Source of the DNA: Plantago major
Lineage: Eukaryota; Streptophyta; Magnoliopsida; Lamiales; Plantaginaceae
Direction: 5' to 3'
Assembly: GCA_026545765.1 (NCBI GenBank)
Contig: CM048839.1
Coordinates: 90,052,914-90,116,913, forward strand
Length of the DNA stretch: 64,000 nucleotides
Shown here: positions 1-24,525 of the stretch, in pieces
Position numbering within the stretch: position 1 is the stretch's first letter
Layout: each line of letters starts with the position of its first letter
Translations under genes and position numbers: made by a program
The notes under the pieces: generated by a model
Told to the model about the DNA's origin: nothing
What the model saw: the letters and a program-made list of their open reading frames with translations, nothing else
Database searches by the model: none

Positions 1-2179
1 CAGCAGATGCAAATACTCTTATTCAACCTGTGACTAGTAAGGAAATTCTTGATGCATTGAATGGGATTTGTGATCTGAAAGCACCAGGTATTGATGGATA
101 TAATGCAAAATCTTTTAAAGCTACCTGGGGAGTAATTGGTAATGATGTTACTGTTGCAATTAAGGAGTTCTTTGAACATAAGAGAATGTATGCTGCTGTA
201 AATTGTAGTATTGTAACTCTTCTACCTAAGGTTGCTGATGCTAAGTTGGTGAAGGAGTTTAGACCCATATCTTGTTGTACTACTTTGTACAAGATCATAT
301 CTAAAGTCTTATCAAATAGACTGAGTAAGGTATTACAGAAGGTGGTGAATGAAAGTCAAGCAGCTTTCATACCTGGGCAACACATTCATAGTCATATTTT
401 ACTAGCTTATGAGTTGCTGAGAGGGTATAGTAGGAAGAATGGAGCTCCCAGGTGTATGCTATAAATGGATATTCAAAAAGCCTATGATACTGTTGAGTGG
501 GTTTCACTTGAGGGGATTTTAAGAGAGCTTAGCTTTCCACATAAATTTATTGAGTGGATCATGTTATGTGTTACTACGGTATCTTATAGATACATGGTAA
601 ATGGGTATGCTACTCCATTTTTGAAGGCCAAGAGAGGGTTGAGACAGGGTGATCCACTATCACCCTTGTTGTTTGTTTTGGTCATGGAGTACTTGTATAG
701 ATTGCTGCAGGGGCTTAAGTGTATTCCTGACTATAATTTTCATGCTAAATGTGAAAGGTTGGGTATTGTGAACCTTAGCTTTGCTGATGACTTATTATTG
801 TTCTCTCGAGGTGATGAGAAATCTGTGGAGTTGGTTATGGAGTATTTCAATCAGTTTTCTAGATCCACGGGACTTAGAGTCAATCCAGCTAAATGCCAGG
901 TGTATTTTGGTGCAGTTTCAGCTGATGTGAGGAGCAGTATTCAAAGGATTACTGGTTTTCAGGAGGGTGCTTTGCCTTTTAGATATTTAGGAGTTCCTCT
1001 AACCAGTAGGAAACTCTCTATAGCACAATATCAGCCTCTGATTGATAAAATAGTTGTTAGAATCAGGCATTGGAGTGCCAAGTTGCTTAGCTATGCTGGA
1101 AGAGTGCAGTTGATTCGAAGTGTGTTATTTGCGGTTACTAATTATTGGACGCAATGCCTGCCTTTGCCGAAAAGTGTGCTCAGGAGTATCGAGGCAACCT
1201 GCAGATCATTTTTATGGTCAAATAGTGGTGTAGTCACTAGAAAATCTCCTGTAGCTTGGGAGAAAATATGTTTGCCCAAGAAGCATGGAGGATTGCAGAT
1301 CATCTATTTGGTTGATTGGAATAGAGCTTGCTTATTGAAACTGTTGTGGAATATGTGTGGCAAGCAAGATAGCTTGTGGGTGAAGTGGATACATGCCTAT
1401 TATATGCCACAAAATAGCATGCTTACTGGTGAGGTACCTAAGTCTTGTTCTTGGATACTTAAAAGTATTTTGAAGTGTAGAATTTTGATACAGAACAACT
1501 CGGCCTGGGATGTCATGATGTTGTTACCTAAGTTCAAGACTGGACTGGTATATAGATATCTGAGGGGTGCTGATACTCCAGTTACTTGGAGGAAACTGAT
1601 GTTTGGAAACTTGGCTAGGCCAAGAGCTCAATTGGTGTTATGGTTAGCTTGTCATGGGAGACTAGCAACGAAAGATAGACTACATAGATTTGGGATGCTT
1701 GATAATGTTCAGTGCTGTTTTTGTACTCACACAGAAACACTTGATCATTTGTTGTTTGAATGTAGTACTACTAGTACTATTTGGAGGCAGGTGCTTGATT
1801 GGTTGCATATTACTCATACTCCTGGAATTTGGGTGGATGAACTTTTATGGGTACAACTGCAGAGTAAAGGCAAATGATGGAAGGCTAGATTGTTGAAAAT
1901 GGCTTTTGCTGAGACAGTATATAGAATTTGGTTGTATAGGAATGAGCATTGTTTTGGGAGTGATCATAGTACGGTTGATAATGCTCGGATCATTATAGAT
2001 AGCATAGTTTATCGAGCTTGGCTAGTTCCTGCACTCAGGGCCCATGTTGGGACTTTGATGCTGGGGGATGATTAGTGGTAGTTTGTTGGTTGTGTTTTGG
2101 GCTGGATCGTTTCTTGATCGCCTTGCTTTGTATTTGTTTTGGGATAATAAAAGTATAAGTCATAGTTCCAAAAAAAAAA
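1..2179 (+). mobile_element. LINE (L1-type), reverse transcriptase to 3' end, 5' part outside window
   Basis: Non-LTR retrotransposon. The open frame from base 30 reads into the reverse transcriptase; the MDIQKAYDTVEW block begins at 465, followed by GLRQGDPLSPLLF near 640 and the catalytic FADD box near 781. The C-terminal zinc-binding zf-RVT region (LACHGRLATKDRL, then C-x2-C and H-x4-C residues) lies at about 1650-1780. Two in-frame stops break it: TAA at 462-464, where relatives have a lysine before MDIQKAYD, and TGA at 1875-1877; reading continues to about 2074. An AATAAA-like stretch and an A-run at 2169-2179 mark the 3' end. The element is dead but only lightly decayed, so it is fairly young. 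The endonuclease and ORF1 would lie left of the window. Confidence 0.93.
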
Positions 2180-2278
2180 TATTATATTTTAATTTAGTGA
2201 ATAAAATGATTTATTTAATTAATAATAATAATCTAGATTGGTCTATGGATTCATCTTGTCATGGTGAATTCAAATATA

Positions 2279-2450
2279 CAGTAAAAACTCCATACTGTAA
2301 TATCATTGGGACTGACAAAAAAATTCTTATAAAGAGTTTATTCCTAAATAGAGTTTTTAAAAGCGTTTATACATAAATTGGGACCGTAAGTTTTTATTAT
2401 TATAGAGAGTTTATTCCTTTATAGAGTATTCTTTTAGGGGTTTTTTACTG
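2279..2450. mobile_element. Emigrant-like (Tc1/mariner/pogo) MITE
   Basis: A 172-bp insert with ends CAGTAAAAACTCC and GGGGTTTTTTACTG, flanked by TA on both sides. These ends resemble Arabidopsis Emigrant MITEs (CAGTAAAACCTC). It interrupts a repeat (CATGGTGAATTCAAATATA then TTCAAAATATTTTTC) that appears unbroken at about 2975-3010 and 61600-61625, which confirms the insertion. No coding capacity. Confidence 0.7.
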
Positions 2451-2538
2451 TATATTCAAAATATTTTTCAGAATTGTGTAGATAAATTTATATGAGATTT
2501 TGTAACAACTATATATGCAGCGAACATCCATATATTAT

Positions 2539-3314
2539 GTAAAGCACAATGGTCTAAACCTCACCAGATTCATTCAGTCCTACGTGGAATTTTGTGGAAT
2601 TAGTTGTATTTTAGCAGTATACTTTCAATTACTACATGTTGCCACTCAAAATCTTGAACAAATTTAGTTTTAAATTTGCCTGGCCAACCTTCCGCATTTT
2701 CTACAACCTAGACATAAAATTTTGTCACCAAGCAATAACATTGCCCTCATGATCCCTAGCAACAACACTAATACGTTCCCCTATTCGCCTATGCTCAACC
2801 GTATCAAAATTTTACGTAGGATGGCTGGAATTTGAATGAATCTGGTGGGATTTAGCCCATCAGCTTTATATTATCTTATTCAATAAATTTATATTTTTAT
2901 TTTAGTGAATAAAATGATTTATTTAATTAATAATAATAATCTAAATTGGTGTCTATAGATTCGTCTTGTCATGGTGAATTCAAATATATGTTCAAAGTAT
3001 TTTTCGGAGTTTTGTAGATAAAAATTTATATGACATTCAATAAAAACTATATTCGCAGCCAACATACCAAAAATAATTTATATTCAAGACTGGTATCTAT
3101 GGATTCGTCTTGTCACGAAGAATTCAAATATATATTCAAAATATTTTTCGGATTTTTGTAAATAAAGTTATATGAGATTGAATAAAAACTATATATGTAG
3201 TCGACATATAAAAAATAACAATGAAATATATACTGGCTAAAATACGACTAATTCCATGAAATTCCACGTAGGACTGAATTAATCTGGTGAGGTTTAGACC
3301 ATTGTGATTTACAT
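2539..3314. mobile_element. Inverted-repeat element carrying an RNase H (RVT_3) remnant, copy A
   Basis: About 75 bp at 2539-2612 (GTAAAGCACAATGGTCTAAA and onward) recur as the reverse complement at 3241-3314, giving long terminal inverted repeats. Between them, the - strand at about 2640-2860 still reads VARDHEGNVIAW, the start of a plant RVT_3-type RNase H domain, but stops interrupt it. A block of about 80 bp (GATTGGTCTATGGATTC) occurs in direct repeat near 2235, 2945 and 3090. A second copy with the same RNase H block lies at 60.7-61.9 kb. The superfamily is unclear; the long inverted repeats suggest a MULE-like element that picked up a LINE domain. Confidence 0.5.
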
Positions 3315-3488
3315 AATGGATTGATGGATGGATGGATGGATGAAAGTTGGTGTACTATACTTAAATGAGAAAGAAAAGAAAATTTCATGTGACGATTATC
3401 GAAGGAATTAAGGCTCTGTTCTCTTCAACTGAAAACTCATTCAGTTCAGTTCAGTTCAGCTCGTCCTCAGTTCAGTTCAGTTCATTAA

Positions 3489-3489
<1 letters not shown>

Positions 3490-3535
<46 letters not shown>

Positions 3536-3542
3536 CATTATT

Positions 3543-3614
<72 letters not shown>

Positions 3615-3615
3615 T
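3490..3615. repeat. Compound (TTA)n(TTG)n(TTA)n microsatellite
   Basis: About 18 TTA units are followed by 12 TTG units and then TTA again. It lies about 75 bp inside the left end of the Harbinger element. Long Y- and C-rich reading frames across it are translation artefacts. Confidence 0.95.
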
Positions 3616-4229
3616 TATCATTTATTTACACACCCAATATTTTGTACGAGGAAAATAAGAAAATTTATCCAACTGAGTTATTTTCAACTTTTTTTCTTTC
3701 TTTCTTTTTAATGCGACTTTTAGTAGATCAATGAAATAAAGAGTATAGTTACAATTTGAATTACCCTTCTTTTCTACCGTAAAATGTGAGTTGAGATAAG
3801 AAACTACAGGAACCTGAGAGTACCATACAATCTGGTTCACATACTCCGTACGTACATCTCTAAAAAAAAATCTACATGTTCTTTTGTTGGAAGGTATCAG
3901 AACAATAGAATTAAACTCAGGAGCTAACGTTGAGTTTTTTCTCAAACTTAACAAATAAAAAAACAAGTTAAGCCAAACCAAACTCTACAAGTCTTTCAAA
4001 TGACTCTCAAAAACTCCAAAATAAGTTAAACCAAACCAAAGTCGGACCAAACTTTATAAAAAGAACATTATCACAAATATTGAAAAAATGGCATTTATTC
4101 CTCCATTTAATTTATCTTCCTCGGACTCTATATTATCTTCCTCGGGCTCTATATTGCCTGGAATAGAGCGTCAAATTCTCAATGTTATCTCCTTGCGCAC
4201 CCTGTTCATTGCTTCTTTCCTTGCCGGGT

Positions 4230-5823
4230 TCAATAAATCATATCCACTCCACCTTGGACATTGACATCATGTTGCAAAACTGGTATTTCAAGTTTACACA
4301 TGCGCATAAAATTATGAAGAGTGAAGGTGGCAACAATCACGTATATTTGATATGTGTCTTCCATTTGAGGCATCGTATAAAGGACCTTCCATCTCCTTTT
4401 CAAGCCGCCGAAGGCTCTTTCAACAGTAGTTCGTAATGAAGAGTGTCGATAGTTAAAATGCTCTGACATCCCTTTAAGAACTCTTTTCTTCTTAAAGTTG
4501 GAATATGATATCTTACATCGGGGTCCTTAGTTGGAGAGAGATAACCAGTGGTATTAGGATATTCATAGTCCACCGAGTAGTATTTTCATGTCAAAATCAT
4601 AAGCACATAATAAGACAACAATTGTAACATACTCCTTCCGTCCCGGTTGTATATAACAAAATTTTAGTCATTGGTAATAGGAGTACTATTTTACATACCT
4701 GTTGGCGGATGGGGAAAATAATATTTTGATCGAGTCAAAGAATCAACCCATACTGTCATATCATTAACACTTCCTTCCCATCCCACATTAATGAAAGTGA
4801 AAATCTTTACTATTCTAAAAGAGAACTACCCAAAGGTAGTTGTTACACCAATCAATTTAATTTTGACCAATTGATTGATTTTGACTTCAAATTTAACCTA
4901 TAAAAATAAAGCTAAAAAGGAAAAGAAAAAAAGAAGGGAGTTGCACATCATCACCCACTACTTCCACCATTATAATCACCAAAATTTATATTTTTATTAA
5001 TTACTCATATAAATAACATATATTATGATTGAATTTTTTTAACTGAGTATAAGTTTAAATATATATTATAATGTTTATGTCATGCATACTTAAATTTTAA
5101 TATGAGACTCATTTACTGGCGCACGTGAATTTTCACGTGCACAATTTTACTAGTCCTATCAAAAGAGCAACAAGCCAAAGCATTCCAAGTTTTGGTGCCC
5201 TTTCGTCCTCTAAATGGTATACCTTCACTATCGGATATAACAGCTTGAATATGAGTTCCATCTATTGCTCCAACACAATCCTAAGGATGTTATAACAAAC
5301 ATATTACAATTAAATATTATAAAAATAAATGTTGTCAAATATTAAAATTTATGAATGTAAATTTACTCACTTTAAAGAGTGGCCAGTACAACATATTGTT
5401 CTTTACTTCGGGTGGAACCAGAGAAAGATCCGCATGTGGTCTAACGATATCATATGATAATGTAACCAGGGCAACCAACACCTTTTTGAAATATTTGCAT
5501 ATAGTACTTATCGAATGCTTGAATACGTCAGCAGCATCTCGATAGGAAGCTCCTTTCGCCAATATAAATATACATATCCCAACTTGTTCTGCTACTTTTA
5601 CAAATCTTCCATCGGATAATAGTTTTCTAGCAACCATCAAGTCAACTAATTTTATAAACATACCTCCATGAAGTCTTAATTGCTCTTTGCATAAGTCAGG
5701 ATGTGCATTTAAGATCCTGTGTATATACTCAGCACCACTTTCCCCTCCGATTCGTAGAGGTCTCCTTGTTGGTGTTGATTCAATAGATGGTAATCTCCTT
5801 AGCACTTCCAATCCAACTATCAT
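4230..5823 (-). pseudogene. Harbinger DDE transposase (HARBI1/ALP1-like), broken
   Basis: The - strand first exon (5371-5823, 151 codons) holds the N-terminal region, including the helix-turn-helix-like GASYRDAADVFKHSISTICKYF. A GT donor at 5370 and an AG acceptor before 5280 lead to DCVGAIDGTHIQAVI, which carries the first catalytic Asp. Reading continues to TKTWNALACCSF, is interrupted by a 350-bp Helitron, and resumes as FINVGWEGSVNDMTVWVD, the expected next family motif. A donor lies at 4698. The last part (4230-4586) has YYSVDYEYPNTTGY with the second Asp, then SSLRTTVERAFGGLKRRW with the catalytic Glu and TLHNFMR. A frameshift separates those two blocks. The nuclease of cut-and-paste transposition in origin; now a pseudogene. 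Confidence 0.85.
4804..5153 (-). mobile_element. Small non-autonomous Helitron inserted in Harbinger transposase
   Basis: The element begins TCTTTACTATTCTAAAAGAG, much like plant Helitron 5' ends. It ends with a hairpin (GCACGTGAA / TTCACGTGC, two-base loop) about 10 bases before a terminal CTAG followed by T. The flanks are A at 4803 and T at 5154, the usual A/T Helitron target, with no target duplication. Removing exactly these 350 bases joins the transposase reading frame in register, which fixes both ends. In its own 5'-to-3' sense it runs on the + strand, opposite to the host gene. No coding capacity. Confidence 0.82.
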
Positions 5824-5953
5824 ACAAGCTCGTCTAACATTTCATTCCATTCTACATCAACAAGAAAGAATAAGATAACTTGAATTTATTAAAATGCATA
5901 AAGAAACAAAAGCAAATGTATCAAATTCAATCATTAAAATAACAAGAAAAATA

Positions 5954-7019
5954 CTAATGCAGAAACATCTTAAAGAAACTAGAATTACAAATATATATTC
6001 TAAAAGGAAAACATCTTCTTATAGCATATCTATTCATCCTCGTAACGGGGATGTAACAGGTGTCATCTTGATTCATTCCTTCATCCAAAAACATCCAATT
6101 ATGATTATCATTCTCAAGTGCAAGAAAGATATCACCGTTATTTCCTTCACCAAGGTACCTCATAGCAGCAACAAAATACCTATCCCCTCGTTCTTTAGAT
6201 ACCCCCATCTCACGAAGTGAAAGACTAACCGTCTTAATTTTGTTAACATCAGGTGCGGTCACACTTTTGTACAATAAATCCAAAATTGTATCCAAGTTAG
6301 GTTGTCCATTTGTTTTCCACTACTTCAGATGCCTTTCTTTTTCTTGAGCTAGTTGTTGTTCCTAGGTTAGTAGGATTCTTTTCACCTAATACTTCACAAT
6401 TAGAGTAAACATTGGGATCAGCCCCATCCACATTGTCTTCTACTACTCTTTCTGCTTCTCCTTCTCCTCCTTAAAACAAGTCATTCACCATTTTAGTTCT
6501 GGCCATTGCAGTAGAAAATTCCCTTTCACCATGAGCAGTCTTTCTAGCAAACAACCTCTCTAGTTCATCAACATTTTGCAATCCCTTCTTCACCAACATA
6601 TGAGCATACTTCCTATGTTTATGAAATAAACAAAAAAGGCCATTAACATGGTTGATTAAAGAGCGAATAAAATAAACAGGATTTTCAAAGTTATAAATAT
6701 GTACTGAATTTTACCTCCTCAAATGACTTCCATCGCTCCAAGTTTGTCTCTTCCGGCCTTATTGCACCAGTTTTGGGGTCAAACCCTATACCACTCGCTA
6801 TCGATATCGTAGGGAAACCCAACCTTTATATTTTTCTTTCAGGTCATTATAATGATTGGAAACCTGTCTTACTCCAAAATTCATTTGAGTTTGGACACTC
6901 AAAATTTTCGCAATTTTGTTCCAGTCCAATTTCGAAGATCCATTTTCCTTCTCATTGATACAGATGTCCACTAGCTTTTCAGTGATACTGTCGTTCCAAG
7001 TAGTCCTCTTTCCCGCCAT
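5954..7019 (-). pseudogene. Harbinger ORF1, Myb/SANT-like DNA-binding protein, broken
   Basis: The ATG at 7019 opens MAGKRTTWNDSITEKLVDIC, a Myb_DNA-bind_3 (SANT-like) domain as in L10-interacting Myb proteins and PIF/Harbinger ORF1. After LKEKYKGW the frame shifts; the rest of the domain continues in another frame (GAIRPEETNLERWKSFEE, ending near 6716). A further exon from about 6614 reads KYAHMLVKKGLQNVDELERL. The C-terminal part (5954-6295) ends with a region rich in Asn and Asp. In the family this protein binds the element's ends and helps the transposase enter the nucleus. It lies upstream of the transposase on the same strand. Confidence 0.75.
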
Positions 7020-8281
7020 CTTAAAAATTATAAAACAGATAGAGCAGTTTATATAACCAAGGAGAATGCAAATAAATTTTTAATAGACAAAACAGAACAG
7101 AGATCGAATCAACTAGTCTAAAACCTCATTCTGCAAATTATTCACGAACAGAACAGCACAAACAACACAACTTATACAAATTGATCGAATGTAACTACTC
7201 TAAAACCTCATTCTGCATATGCTTTCAATAATATAGCGTATAATTAGACTTTCCTCATGCTAAAAACAAGAGTAGCTCGTTTAATCCATTCTACAAGATA
7301 GTGTTTGAATTATATTCACGCTACTGTCCAAGACATAAAAAGGACATTATACTATTACTACTTGTCCAGCCTACTTGTCGACCAATCACAAGAATCACAG
7401 TAGTAATATACATTAAACATTCACGCTAACAAGCAGCACAGAAAATAAAAGTAATTTTATCCAAAAGTAGTAACAGGCAGCGCTGCATAAACGTGCTAGC
7501 ATGGAGAATAATGAATAATAAATTGTCCAAAAGTAATGTGTAACGAAGAACAAACCTTAAAAAAGCCTGAAGAAAAAGCTATCAATTGAGACTGGCGGTG
7601 GAAGCTAGCTCGGGAGTCAGGATGAAGTGTATATATACACACACACAAAATTTCTTAGAGTTTGAGGTTTTGGAGGTAAAATTCCGACTTTTGGAGGTAA
7701 AATTATGACTTTTGGTTTCCTTAGGGTTTGGGGTTCTGGGGGTAAAATTATGATATTTTGGAGGTAAAATTAAACCACTAAATATCGATTTTTAATCAAA
7801 TATACTTTCGGTTCATTATTAACTTTCTAAGGAGATTTTTTTTCCCGAACTTAAATCGTAAATTACTTGCAAATTACAAAAAAAAAAAAAAAAGTATAAA
7901 ACAAAGTTATGTTAATCAAATATACTTAATTTCTTTTCATAAAAGTTGAAATATGAGTATTGGGACATGAAAGTTGAAGAAGCAGTTTGAAAAATGGAAC
8001 AAGGCTGGATGTTATGGACAAGAAAGAGTGTTGATGTAAAGTTGTTGGCACGAGCTTGTGCATAGTTTATGGACTAGTGATTTTAGTTAAGCTTTTAATT
8101 ATTTTATTTGCCGAACATTGTCCATGCTCTTGTAAACGTTTTCAAGTTGTAATAAATTTCACCGATTAAAAAAAAAAACTAGATAAAAACAGTTTGTACG
8201 ACGATTAAAATTCGGTTTTAATAGAGTTATCATTCTCATATTGTTTTCCACGCGGTTGGTTTTAAAGTTTGTTATACAATA

Positions 8282-8515
8282 CTCCCTCCATTTCAGAAAA
8301 AGTGTTACAATTTTTCATTTCCAGAGTTTCACTAAAAGTGTTACAATTTCCATTTATAGAAACTAATTAAATAATAAAACTCTCTACCTTTCACTTTTAT
8401 TACAATATGCCACTCAGTTAATCTCTAATAATAGTGGGGGGACACTTGTAATTTCTACTTTTTCTTAAAATTGGTGCAAATTAAAATTGTAACACTTTCT
8501 CTGAAATGGATGGAG
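8282..8515. mobile_element. Stowaway MITE inside the Harbinger element
   Basis: Ends CTCCCTCCATTTCAGAAAAA and its inverted counterpart finishing CTGAAATGGATGGAG, flanked by TA on each side (mariner-type target). 234 bp, AT-rich, non-coding. The same family recurs at 38909-39166 and about 54898-55125. Confidence 0.88.
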
Positions 8516-8810
8516 TAATAAATAAAAAGGTAAAGTGACAGAAAAAGAGTAGGAAGAGTGTGAGAAATACAAAAATAATATATTTTTTTTAATTGTGATT
8601 ATATATACCATCATATAATTGTTATTATTATTACAAAATAATTTATTCAGTTCGTTTCAGTTTCAGTTCAGAAAATTACAGTTGAAGAAAACAGAAAATT
8701 ACAGTTGAAGAGAACAGAGACTAACTAGTAGTAGGATTTTAATTAACGGGAATAAATAAAAGTAGCGTTTGTTTGTTTTGAGTGAAAGAAAAGGATTAGT
8801 AAATGGATGG

Positions 8811-22899
<14,089 letters not shown>

Positions 22900-22900
22900 A

Positions 22901-22988
22901 AGCATGATCTTGCTGGAAAGATGACATATATTGAAGTATTTGATGAAAGCATGATCTTGCGGGAAAGATGACATATATTGATGAAACA
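22901..22988 (+). repeat. 47-bp tandem duplication in synthetase 3' UTR
   Basis: AGCATGATCTTGCTGGAAAG and the following bases repeat from 22948 with one or two changes, starting directly after the stop codon. It lies in the presumed 3' UTR. No known function. Confidence 0.75.
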
Positions 22989-23142
22989 ATTCATATTTTT
23001 ACTTTTATAGAAATTCTGACATGGGTTCTACACAAAATACAAAAAGTTCAGTTTATTCCGACCGTCATTTGATAATGTCTATCACAAAGAAGTTCAATTA
23101 AAAGCTTTAGTTCTATTGGTCGTTATTAAAGAATGATAGATA

Positions 23143-23274
23143 GGCTATGTTCTTTTCAGAAAACTCATTAATTTCAGTTTAGATTCATTCAGTTTAGTTA
23201 TGCTTAATATTTATACTACAATTCAGTTCCAATTCAGTTCAGATCAGTTCTGTTCAGACGAAGAGAACATAGTC
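23143..23274. mobile_element. Harbinger-derived MITE downstream of the synthetase
   Basis: 132 bp, ends GGCTATGTTCTTTTC and GACGAAGAGAACATAGTC; flanks ATA and TTA, a slightly decayed 3-bp duplication. Same TTCAGTTCAG-rich interior as the 11400-11532 copy. Confidence 0.75.
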
Positions 23275-23425
23275 TTATTTGATAATTGATCCAGTTCCTA
23301 GTCTGTTATGCTATTCGTGTCTTGAACAACCACGCGTTTCGGCTTTGCAAGGTTTTGGCTTTAGCTCACTGCTTCTGTCTATGACTGTTTACACTTTACA
23401 CTAGTCGATCGGGTTTGCTAACTTA

Positions 23426-23532
23426 GGCTCTGTTCTTTTCGTCTGAACTGAACTGAACTTATTTGTAGTATTTAAAACAACTAAGCAAATCTGAACTGAA
23501 CTGAAATTAATAGTTTTGCAATTGAGAGAGCC
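23426..23532. mobile_element. Harbinger-derived MITE, inverted copy
   Basis: About 107 bp beginning GGCTCTGTTCTTTTCGTCTG after TTA and ending in GAGAGCC before TTG. The interior (CTGAACTGAACTGAAC) runs opposite to the neighbouring copy at 23143. The right end is decayed. The rest of 23275-23967 shows no gene, only an A-run at about 23925-23949. Confidence 0.6.
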
Positions 23533-23967
23533 TTGGTTCTTTCGTTTTGATGTCATTCTCACTTTAATTTGTTTGTCCCGATTTCATCTTCCGATGCATT
23601 AAATGTGTCTTTACTACTCAGTTCCTGCTCAAAGTTTTTACTTTTTACTAAACCCATGTATTATGATTTCTAAAAAATCGTAAATTTCTTTTAAAAAGTT
23701 ATGTACTAGTTCATCCCATTCGATTTGGATGTTTATATGAAATGTACAAGTACTAGGCAATAGTCTGCGATACTGTTCAATGATTAGCAGACTTACGATG
23801 CTCGGAGATGGTCCTGACGATGATGTCATCATACACGTTTAGCGGCTATCAGACGGGTATGATTTTTTTAATTGTTATTTTATTTGACTTTCCTTTTTTT
23901 TCCCCTCTCTTTCCTTTGTATCTTAAAAAAAAAAAAAAAAAAAAAAAAACCAAACTAGCATTAAGAT

Positions 23968-24517
23968 TAGGGGTGAGCGCGGGCGGATATTGGTGGGTAT
24001 TTACAAAAAATCAAACCAACCCACCTATGGCGGGTGATTATTTGTCCGACCCATGGCGGGTAGAATAATTTTTCAACCCCATGTTCGGATAATAACAATG
24101 GGTGGGTTAATGGATTGGCGGGTAGATTACTACATCAACATATCCATCAAATTAACAAAATATTTTGAAAGCAAGTAAAATGATGAAGTACCATTTTCAC
24201 TTATATAGTTTCTTAGTTTATACATGAAATAACCCTAGCTTTACTTTTATTAATTTATTATATATTTCTTTATATTCATTTAAATAACAATTAATTTATT
24301 TAATATATATACATTTTTTGTTATGTAAACAATATGGCGGGTGGAGCGGGTGGGTTGCGGTTTGCACCCAACCAACCCACCACCCACCCACCAGTTGGCG
24401 GGTTATAAAAAATTTAACCCGCATAATTTTTTTTAAAAAAATTAATCGGCGGGTGTGGGTGAGATACGGGCGGTTTGTGCGGACGGGTCGGTCGGGCGGA
24501 TTGTTTGCACACCCCTA
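23968..24517. mobile_element. hAT MITE (TAGGGGTG ends) with perfect 8-bp duplication
   Basis: 550 bp, begins TAGGGGTGAGCGCGGGCGG and ends TTTGCACACCCCTA, flanked by ATTAAGAT at 23960-23967 and 24518-24525. GC-rich ends (GGCGGGT repeats) enclose an AT-rich core. A sister copy interrupts a LINE at 36656-37193. Confidence 0.88.
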
Positions 24518-24525
24518 ATTAAGAT

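Larger units (their letters stand above)
3412..8721 (-). mobile_element. PIF/Harbinger DNA transposon, two-gene, with nested insertions
   Basis: The left end is GGCTCTGTTCTCTTCAACTG and the right end is its near-reverse complement (CAGTTGAAGAGAACAGAGAC), flanked by TAA at 3409-3411 and 8722-8724, the 3-bp target duplication of PIF/Harbinger. Both typical genes are on the - strand: a Myb-like ORF1 (5954-7019) and a DDE transposase (4230-5823). Nested inside are a Helitron (4804-5153), a Stowaway MITE (8282-8515) and a TTA/TTG microsatellite next to the left end. Frameshifts and the Helitron make it non-functional. Four short elements in this window (11400, 13982, 23143, 23426) share its ends and look like its deletion derivatives. 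Confidence 0.8.

Noticed and set aside
3365-3601. A 78-codon frame rich in Tyr and Cys
   Set aside because: It is a translation of the TTA/TTG microsatellite and has no protein-like composition.
3622-3981. A 119-codon - strand frame near the Harbinger end
   Set aside because: AT-rich sequence giving Lys-, Leu- and Phe-rich translation with no domain; it lies in the non-coding flank of the transposon.
8769-8810. A longer N-terminus for the synthetase starting at 8769
   Set aside because: The codon there is TTG; the first in-frame ATG is 8811, so the extra 14 residues are not supported.
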